From NCBI RefSeq assembly GCF_019774615.1, contig NZ_CP081497.1, positions 1,612,001 to 1,676,000 on the forward strand: a stretch of DNA of 64,000 bases, in the 5' to 3' direction. Position numbers and translations under genes: made by a program. Positions 58,237-64,000 of this stretch are shown here, piece by piece (the first letter of the stretch is position 1; every line of letters begins with the position of its first letter). Source of the DNA: Streptomyces sp. BHT-5-2 (lineage in GTDB: Bacteria > Actinomycetota > Actinomycetes > Streptomycetales > Streptomycetaceae). The notes below the pieces were generated by a model that did no database searches, was not told the DNA's origin, and worked only from the letters and a program-made list of their open reading frames with translations.

Positions 58237-59901
58237 ATGTCGGACCAAGCTGCCCCCGCCACCGGCCCCCTCGTCACCGGATCAGAGATCGCGAGGCTGG
58301 CCGGCGTCACCCGCGCCGCCGTGTCCAACTGGCGGCGCCGCTACGGCGACTTCCCCGCCCCCTCGGGAGGCGGGGCGAGCAGCCCGCTGTTCGCGCTGGC
58401 CGAAATCCAGGCGTGGCTGGAGAAGCAGCGGAAGGGGCAAGAGGTCTCGGTCGAGGTCCAGCTCTGGCAGGAGCTGCGGGCCGCCTATGGAGAGGACATG
58501 GTCGCCGGACTCGCCGATGTGGCCGAGCTGCTATCCGAGGGGCACGGTCGAGGGCTGTCGGGGTTGCGCCTGCCGCGCGAAGCCGTGGCGCGCGTCCGTA
58601 CACTTGCCGAATCCGAGCGGCCCGTTGACGTCGTGAACGCACTCACCGAACGGTTCACCGACGCCGTACGCCGCGCCGGGTCGGATCAGGTGACGTCGAC
58701 CCGCCTGGCCCTCGCGGTACGCCACTTCGCGCCGCCGCTGCCCTCCGGGGCGACGGTCTTCGATCCTGCTTGTGGCATCGGTCTGCTGCTCTCCTCCGTC
58801 GCTGGGCAAACCGGGGCGCTCTGCCGCGGGCAGGAGGCCGATGCCGACTCCGCGCGGCTCGCCAGGCTCCGTGCCGCCCTGTCCTCGCTGCCCGACACCC
58901 GGATCGAGACAGGCGACTCGCTCCGCGACGACCGGTGGCCCGACCTCCGGGCCGAACTCGTGGTCTGTGATCCTCCGGTAGGCGTCACAGGATGGGGTCG
59001 CGAGGAACTCCTTCTCGATCCACGCTGGGAACTCGGTACCCCGTCCAAGGCGGAGGGCGAACTCGCCTGGCTGCAGCACGCCTACGCACACACCGTGCCG
59101 GGCGGGCACGTTGTGATCGTGCTGCCCGCCTCGGTCGCCTACCGCAAGGCCGGGCGAAGGATCAGGGCCGAGATGGTCCGCAGGGGCATCCTCACTCAGG
59201 TTGTCGCCTTGCCGCCGGGTACGGCCTCCTCGCACGCCCTCCCCGTTCACCTCTGGACTCTGCGTCGTCCCGGGCCGGCCGACGTCCCCCCGGCCACGGT
59301 GCGGATGGTGGACCTCACCGCCAACGACCCCGACGGCAGCCTCGCCCCCCGCCCCGAGCAGATCGTGGATGTCCCTCCGATCAGTCTCCTCGACGACACG
59401 GTTGACCTCACCCCGGGCAGCCACCTCCAGGCCGTGCACCGCGACTACTCCGGTGAGTTCACGGCCCTCCGTGGCGATCTGGAGGAGCAGCTGCGCCGGC
59501 TGGCCGCACTGCTGCCTCAGCTACGGCCCGGTACGGGGGCAGGCTCGCTCGACGGTGCCACGACGGGCGTCGCCGAACTCCTCCGGGCAGGCCTCGTGAC
59601 CTTCGAAGGCCCGGAACCGGTCTCCATCAGCGACCAGCTCGACACCGATTACCTCCAGGGCTTCCTGCGCAGCCCGGCCAACACCCGCCGTGCCACCAGT
59701 GCCTCCGGCACCTACCGGCTGGAGGCCAAGGGCGCCAGGATTCCGCAGCTGGCCATCGAGGAACAGCGCCGATACGGTGCGGCCTTCCGGGACCTCACCG
59801 AATTCGAGGCGACGATGCGGGCTGTGTCCGAGCTCAGTCGCCGGCTCGCCGAGCTGACCCGCGACGGACTCTCCACCGGCGCTCTGGCCCCGGAGGACTG
59901 A
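58237..59901 (+). CDS. HTH-fused N6-adenine DNA methylase-like protein, altered catalytic motif
   Basis: A 554-residue protein. Residues 10-62 form a DNA-binding helix-turn-helix (TGSEIARLAGVTRAAVSNWRRR). A methylase core follows: SAM motif FDPACGIGLLL at 175-185 and motif IV at 244-248, which reads C-D-P-P-V where active N6-adenine methylases have an aromatic residue after the two prolines. The C-terminal 200 residues have a possible target-recognition or coiled-coil region (EQLRRLAALLPQLRP). It resembles type I HsdM-like proteins of Streptomyces but no HsdS or HsdR lies next to it. It may bind DNA without methylating. Confidence 0.83.
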   Translation: MSDQAAPATGPLVTGSEIARLAGVTRAAVSNWRRRYGDFPAPSGGGASSPLFALAEIQAWLEKQRKGQEVSVEVQLWQELRAAYGEDMVAGLADVAELLSEGHGRGLSGLRLPREAVARVRTLAESERPVDVVNALTERFTDAVRRAGSDQVTSTRLALAVRHFAPPLPSGATVFDPACGIGLLLSSVAGQTGALCRGQEADADSARLARLRAALSSLPDTRIETGDSLRDDRWPDLRAELVVCDPPVGVTGWGREELLLDPRWELGTPSKAEGELAWLQHAYAHTVPGGHVVIVLPASVAYRKAGRRIRAEMVRRGILTQVVALPPGTASSHALPVHLWTLRRPGPADVPPATVRMVDLTANDPDGSLAPRPEQIVDVPPISLLDDTVDLTPGSHLQAVHRDYSGEFTALRGDLEEQLRRLAALLPQLRPGTGAGSLDGATTGVAELLRAGLVTFEGPEPVSISDQLDTDYLQGFLRSPANTRRATSASGTYRLEAKGARIPQLAIEEQRRYGAAFRDLTEFEATMRAVSELSRRLAELTRDGLSTGALAPED

Positions 59902-59914
59902 GGACATCCGGCGG

Positions 59915-59938
59915 GGCGGCTCCAGGGGCGGAGCCGCC
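59915..59938. terminator. Terminator between the methylase-like gene and the helicase gene
   Basis: Nine-base arms GGCGGCTCC / GGAGCCGCC (59915-59923 and 59930-59938) lie in the 152-base gap between convergent genes. Confidence 0.7.
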
Positions 59939-60053
59939 GTGGTCCCGGTGCCGGGGCAGATCTGGTGCTGCTGCAGTTCGTGGACCGGTGCTGCGGCAGC
60001 TCTCATGCCGCCGCAGTGCCGGGGCCCGCAGTCATAGAGTCACCCGTTCACAC

Positions 60054-62183
60054 CTAGGTCGGCAGGAACTCGCTCGGACTTCCGGTCCAGCTCACGCTCA
60101 GTGCCTCGCGCGCCCTGGTGCAGGCGACGAAGAGCAGGCAGCGCTCGCGCAGGAGGTCGGCTTCGTGCTGCGGTGCGTCCGTCTCCAGCGGGGTGATCTC
60201 GCGGGCGAAGGGCACCGTTCCCTTCGTGACCCCGAGCACGGAGACCGCCCTGAACTCCAACCCCTTCATGGCGTGCATAGTGGCCAGCCGGACTCCTGGC
60301 GTCTCCGCGGCGACCTGCCCCTTCACCCGCACCACCGGAATCCCGGCTTCCTTCAGCCGGGACTCCGCCGCGTCCAGTGCCAGGTTGAACCGGGCGCACA
60401 CCCCGATCTCGTGCGGTGCGAGCCCTTCGCCGATCCATGCCCGCACCCGGTCCACGAGCGCGGCGTACTCCTCCGGCTGGGTGGCGTACCAGCCGGCCTC
60501 AGGTCGGCGGCCGCGCAGCAGCGAGCGGTAGCCGGCCAGGGAGTCGGTTCCTTCGCCTTCCAGGGCGTTCACGCTGACCGGTGCGAGCAGGCGCGCCGAC
60601 CAGACCAGGATCTCCTCGGTGGAGCGGTAGTTGAGACGCAGCCGGAAGCTGCGGCCGGCGGTGGCGATCCCCAGCGAGCCGAGCGACACCCGGGAGTCGT
60701 AGATCCGCTGGTGCGGGTCGCCGGTGAGGAACAGATCGTCGGGGCCGGGGGCGACGGCGGCCCGGAGCACCCGCCACTGCGCGGGGTGCAGGTCCTGCGC
60801 CTCGTCCACCACGACATGGTCGTACGGGGCCGGACCGGAGGCGAGCAGATCGGCCGCCCGGGCACAGACCCGCAGGTGAGTGGTGGCACCGCGCTCCAGC
60901 AGCAGCTTCTCGAACCGCTCGACGCCGTTCCACACGAGCCCGCGCCTGGCCGCTCCGAGGCCGGTGCCGCGTCCGCGCCGGCTCGCCGCGAGATAGCCGT
61001 CCAGATCACGGATGTCCTGGCCGAGCACCACGTGACGGTACTCCTGTGCCAGGAAGCGGGCCTGGAACGGCAGATCCAGCTGCTTGACCGCCTTCTCCCA
61101 GAGCTGCCGCTGGTCGCGGTCGCCCACTGGCTTCGGGGTGACGCCGGTGTGCTGCCGCACCACGCCGTTGGCATAGGCGTCGACGGTCGTGACATCGACC
61201 CGGGAGAGCAGGAGTTCGTCGTCTTCGAGGAGTAGACCGAGCATGCCGCGCAGTCCGGCGGCCAGCGCGTTGGTGTACGTCGTCAGCAGGACCCGGCTGT
61301 CCGGCGACCGCCTCAGCAGGTGCCGGACCCGGTGCAGCGCGGCTACCGTCTTCCCCGTCCCCGGGCCGCCGGTGACCTGCACCGGACCGCCGTACGAGGT
61401 GCGCTGGGCGACCCGCCGCTGGGAGGGGTGCAGGAAGACCCGCCAGGCCGCGAACGGTTTCGCCAGGATCTCCTCCAGCTCCTGCGGGCCGGTGACGAGA
61501 CGGATCCGGGCGGTGGTGTTGCTGATGACGGTGGCCAGGTCCTCGTCCGGCTCGGGCGGTGCGTCCACCGGGCGGCGTACGGCCACCACGTCCCGGTAGA
61601 CCTCCTCCGGCGAGAATCCTTCCGCGAGGTACTGGAGGACCTCCAGCTGGTCCTCGGGCAGCAGCGTCGCGAATGCCTCCAGCTGCGCCTTGTCCGCCAT
61701 CGAGCGCGCCGCACGCAACACCTGGGCGTCGATGCCCAGTTCGCGAAGGACTCCGTCCGAGACGCCGGAGAACAGCAGCTTCGGCGCCTTGCGGGACGCC
61801 GTCTCGTACAGCGGTGTCAGCTCGTCCAGTGCGACCGCGTCACGTACCTCCAGGCCGCGGGTGGCGCTGTTCGTGCTGTACAGGCGTTTCGCCGCCCAGG
61901 TGTACGCGTCGTCGTGCGGTAGTACATGGACGAGGAGGAAGAGATCGCTGCCGTCGTCCGGCGCGAGGACCACACCGCGCCAGAACTCGGTGATCCGTAT
62001 GGTGCGCATCCGCCGGTCACGGGCGTTCTCGACGGATTCCAGATGCAGGCCTTTGTCAGCGTTGAGCTCGGCCACGGTCAGGGCCTGGAACTTCGTCATG
62101 GCCTTGCGGACGCCGGCTCTGACCGGCTTCTCCAGGGTGTCGAATCCGTCCCAGAAGCTCTGGGCGAAGGCGAGTCGGGGCAT
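60054..62183 (-). CDS. UvrD-like superfamily 1 helicase with N-terminal RelE-like domain
   Basis: A 709-residue protein. Residues 1-105 resemble a RelE/ParE-type fold (FWDGFDTLEKPVRAGVRKAM, GLHLESV, RTIRITEFWRGVVLAP, HVLPHDDAYTWA). A helicase follows: Walker A GGPGTGKT at 272-279, Walker B DEAQD at 460-464, GDPHQRIY (488-495), NYRSTEEI (518-525), TMHAMKGLEF (635-644) and LLFVACTRA (683-691), all UvrD/Rep motifs. The RelE-like part lacks obvious toxin catalytic residues I could confirm, so RNase activity is uncertain. It lies 27 bases downstream of mcrC and probably belongs to the same operon. Confidence 0.86.
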   Translation of the reverse strand: MPRLAFAQSFWDGFDTLEKPVRAGVRKAMTKFQALTVAELNADKGLHLESVENARDRRMRTIRITEFWRGVVLAPDDGSDLFLLVHVLPHDDAYTWAAKRLYSTNSATRGLEVRDAVALDELTPLYETASRKAPKLLFSGVSDGVLRELGIDAQVLRAARSMADKAQLEAFATLLPEDQLEVLQYLAEGFSPEEVYRDVVAVRRPVDAPPEPDEDLATVISNTTARIRLVTGPQELEEILAKPFAAWRVFLHPSQRRVAQRTSYGGPVQVTGGPGTGKTVAALHRVRHLLRRSPDSRVLLTTYTNALAAGLRGMLGLLLEDDELLLSRVDVTTVDAYANGVVRQHTGVTPKPVGDRDQRQLWEKAVKQLDLPFQARFLAQEYRHVVLGQDIRDLDGYLAASRRGRGTGLGAARRGLVWNGVERFEKLLLERGATTHLRVCARAADLLASGPAPYDHVVVDEAQDLHPAQWRVLRAAVAPGPDDLFLTGDPHQRIYDSRVSLGSLGIATAGRSFRLRLNYRSTEEILVWSARLLAPVSVNALEGEGTDSLAGYRSLLRGRRPEAGWYATQPEEYAALVDRVRAWIGEGLAPHEIGVCARFNLALDAAESRLKEAGIPVVRVKGQVAAETPGVRLATMHAMKGLEFRAVSVLGVTKGTVPFAREITPLETDAPQHEADLLRERCLLFVACTRAREALSVSWTGSPSEFLPT

Positions 62184-62210
62184 GGGCCGCGGGCCCCCTT
62201 TCCGTGGGTG

Positions 62211-63536
62211 TCAGGCGGTGGGCCCGGCCAGGCGGGAGGCGAGTTCCCGGAAGGTCCGCAGCAGCGTCGCGGGTTCCGAGGTGAGGTCGAGGCTGTGCTG
62301 GAACAGCCGCAGGCCGCCGGTGCCGCGGACCTCGGTCGTCCGCTCGGGCAGGCGGCCCGCCGCGTACACCAGATGCGCCTCGCGCAGGCCGAGCACGGTG
62401 GCGTAGGCGAGCGCCTGGTACAGGTCGGCGTTCGGGTATCCGTGGGCCCGGTGGGTCTTCTCGGTCTTGTACTTGGCGTCGACGACGGCGACAGGTGTAC
62501 GACCGTCTGCGCCGTACACCACCAGATCTGGCTTCATCCGGACCTGGCCGCCCGGGTCAAGAGCGTGTACGTCCTGCAGCCGCGCCGTCAGGCCGTACTC
62601 CCGGAGGGCCTCGCGCAGTGCGACCGTCACGAAGTCCTCGAAGAGCTGGTTCATGTCGAGCAGGAAGCCGTCCAGGGCGAGCGGGCCGGCCCGGTGCTCG
62701 GGCGAGGTGGAGGACAGTACGGCCTCGGCGAGCCGCAGGGCGGGCTGGTAGCGGGAGTTGAGACGGGACGGCTGCCAGTGCGGCAGGTCCTGGCCGCGGA
62801 CCAGCGGACGGGCGTCCGCGAGGCGGATTCGCTGGTGGGCGAGACGGCGCCGTACTGGTCCAGGGACGGACGGCAGCCGCAGCAGCCGTTCCGCCGCGGC
62901 GCGCAGGATGCGGTTCTCGGCGGTGTCGGCGGTGTACGCGTCGTAGACGATCTCGGCGGGCGGCATGCGGCCGAAGTGGAGCCGGATCTGCTCGGCCTCC
63001 CGCAGTCGGCCCCTGACCACCAGGGCGGACTCCGCCGTCTCCCGGTAGCCCTGGAGCACCCCTTGCCGCAGCGCCGCGTCGATCTGCCGCTCCACCGCGT
63101 ACGCGAGCGCGGGTACCACCTCGTCGTGCGCGCCGGTGCCGACCGTGCCCTCACGGCTGTCGCGCCAGGCGCCACCCGGGTCGAGGCTGAAGCCGAGCAG
63201 GAAGAACAGCCGCTCCACGGGTGTCTTGGGCGCGATCCGCAGGACCGTCCCGCCCGGGAGCCGGACCGCGCCGACCTGGTGGCCCGCCCGCAGCCTCCAG
63301 TGTCCGGGCCGCTCGGGGTCCGGCGCGGCGGCGTCGAGGAACCGCGCCGCGACGAGGGCCCGCCCGGTGGCCGCGTCCAGCGGTACGGACATGGCGGCGC
63401 CGTACTCCCGCAGGGTGATCTCGACCGGGACGTCGCCGCATGCTGGGCCCGCGCCGTCTGCCGCGTTGCCGTCGGTGGTCGCGGCCGGGATGTCACTGTG
63501 CGCCGGGGCGGCGCCGCCCGCGGCGTTCCCGCTCAT
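62211..63536 (-). CDS. mcrC: McrC-like nuclease subunit of an McrBC restriction system
   Basis: A 441-residue protein of the McrC family. It partners the GTPase McrB to cut methylated or modified DNA. The nuclease core shows NQLFEDF (296-302), Pro-Asp at 336-337 (MKPDLVVY), DAKYK (353-357) and YQALAYA (373-379), giving the PD-(D/E)xK pattern. The first 40 residues are a low-complexity duplication absent from typical McrC. The ATG overlaps the mcrB stop (ATGA), so they are translated together. Confidence 0.88.
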   Translation of the reverse strand: MSGNAAGGAAPAHSDIPAATTDGNAADGAGPACGDVPVEITLREYGAAMSVPLDAATGRALVAARFLDAAAPDPERPGHWRLRAGHQVGAVRLPGGTVLRIAPKTPVERLFFLLGFSLDPGGAWRDSREGTVGTGAHDEVVPALAYAVERQIDAALRQGVLQGYRETAESALVVRGRLREAEQIRLHFGRMPPAEIVYDAYTADTAENRILRAAAERLLRLPSVPGPVRRRLAHQRIRLADARPLVRGQDLPHWQPSRLNSRYQPALRLAEAVLSSTSPEHRAGPLALDGFLLDMNQLFEDFVTVALREALREYGLTARLQDVHALDPGGQVRMKPDLVVYGADGRTPVAVVDAKYKTEKTHRAHGYPNADLYQALAYATVLGLREAHLVYAAGRLPERTTEVRGTGGLRLFQHSLDLTSEPATLLRTFRELASRLAGPTA

Positions 63537-64000
63537 GACCGCCGGGTCCGCTCGCGCAGCGCGTCCAGGCCGTAGCGGGCGGCGAAGTCGATGCCCTCGC
63601 CGTAGTGGTGCTCCTCAAGAAGGGGGAGGATCTTGGTGCGCCAGGTCCGGTCGAGGCCGCCCTCGCGGTAGACGCCGGGCTTCATCAGGTAGGACGGGCC
63701 GATGGCGAAGTCCGGGTCGTCGATCGCCGTGTTGAGCGCGTCGAGCAGGCGGGCCGGCTCGGGATCCTTGCCCTCGCGCTCCAGCCAGCGGGTGAGGAGG
63801 CCGGCGGTGGGCTCCACCCGGGGGGAGAGCTCCACGAAGGCGAAGCGGCGCCGCATCGCCGCGTCCACCAGTGCGATCGACCGGTCCGCGGTGTTCATGG
63901 TGCCGATCACGTACAGGTTCGGCGGCAGCCCGAAGTCGTCCCCGGAGTAAGTCAGTCGCACCGAGCGCTTGCGGTACTCCAGAAGGAAGTACAGCTCGCC
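63533..64000 (-). CDS. mcrB: McrB-like AAA+ GTPase, C-terminal part (runs out of the window)
   Basis: The reading frame is open to the right window edge, so only the last 155 residues are visible. NLYVIGTMNTADRSIALVD followed by AAMRRRF is the hallmark Walker B/sensor region of McrB, and YFLLEYRKR precedes it. In the family the N-terminal domain, out of view, recognises modified DNA, while GTP hydrolysis drives translocation. It is coupled to mcrC by ATGA overlap. Confidence 0.9.
   Translation of the reverse strand, partial: GELYFLLEYRKRSVRLTYSGDDFGLPPNLYVIGTMNTADRSIALVDAAMRRRFAFVELSPRVEPTAGLLTRWLEREGKDPEPARLLDALNTAIDDPDFAIGPSYLMKPGVYREGGLDRTWRTKILPLLEEHHYGEGIDFAARYGLDALRERTRRS

Noticed and set aside
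1..64000. CRISPR arrays and biosynthetic gene clusters
   Set aside because: No evenly spaced repeat-spacer array, and no polyketide, peptide-synthetase or terpene-cyclase genes were seen.

Overview
The window is a 64 kb piece of a Streptomyces chromosome. The DNA is very GC-rich, most codons end in G or C, GTG and TTG starts are common, and genes overlap by 1-4 bases (ATGA, GTGA). Several genes in this order are Streptomyces core-chromosome markers: a paired M16 peptidase operon, a c-di-AMP riboswitch in front of an M23 peptidase, ptsH, a GNAT/acyl-CoA-synthetase fusion, sepH, hemH, cutRS, a DUF4193 gene and dut. All product names come from reading motifs by eye; no database was searched.

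Layout. 1-1.3 kb: the end of a histidine kinase and its NarL-type response regulator. 1.3-4.7 kb: a poorly coding stretch, a sucrase/ferredoxin-like protein and a CobW-type GTPase. 4.7-13.2 kb: parC, the two M16 peptidases, a riboswitch-controlled M23 peptidase, a GntR regulator and ptsH. 13.3-19.7 kb: the Pat-like acetyltransferase, a DUF5998 gene, a phosphodiesterase, thymidine kinase and a VOC protein. 19.9-29.3 kb: a sulfurtransferase, sepH, a membrane protein, a lactone/alditol oxidase, an MFS transporter, hemH, an inositol-phosphatase-family gene and a small protein. 29.5-35.6 kb: cutRS, a DUF4193 gene, a conserved hypothetical, a DUF3093 gene, a thioesterase, dut and a DUF3710 gene.

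35.8-52.9 kb is dominated by potassium handling: a 27-residue membrane peptide, kdpFABC, kdpD and kdpE, two TrkA/RCK proteins in an overlapping pair, an RCK-2TM-RCK membrane protein, and an APC permease resembling the KimA potassium importer. A decayed ABC ATPase and an aminoglycoside 2'-N-acetyltransferase homologue sit between kdpC and kdpD. A TRAM-type RNA uracil methyltransferase (53.0-54.4 kb) ends the core region.

54.4-64 kb looks like an acquired island that begins exactly at the 3' end of the methyltransferase gene. A diverged copy of that gene's last 69 bases, with the same stop context, lies 113 bases further on, as expected of an integration scar. Next come an IS110-family transposase, an IS3 orfA remnant, and a set of genes with the look of phage defence: a DUF6119/TIGR04141 protein, a divergent HTH/N6-adenine-methylase-like protein with an altered catalytic motif (DPPV), and an operon on the minus strand reading mcrB (cut by the window edge), mcrC, then a helicase of the UvrD family with a RelE-like domain fused to its N-terminus. 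This combination is the best candidate here for an undescribed system.
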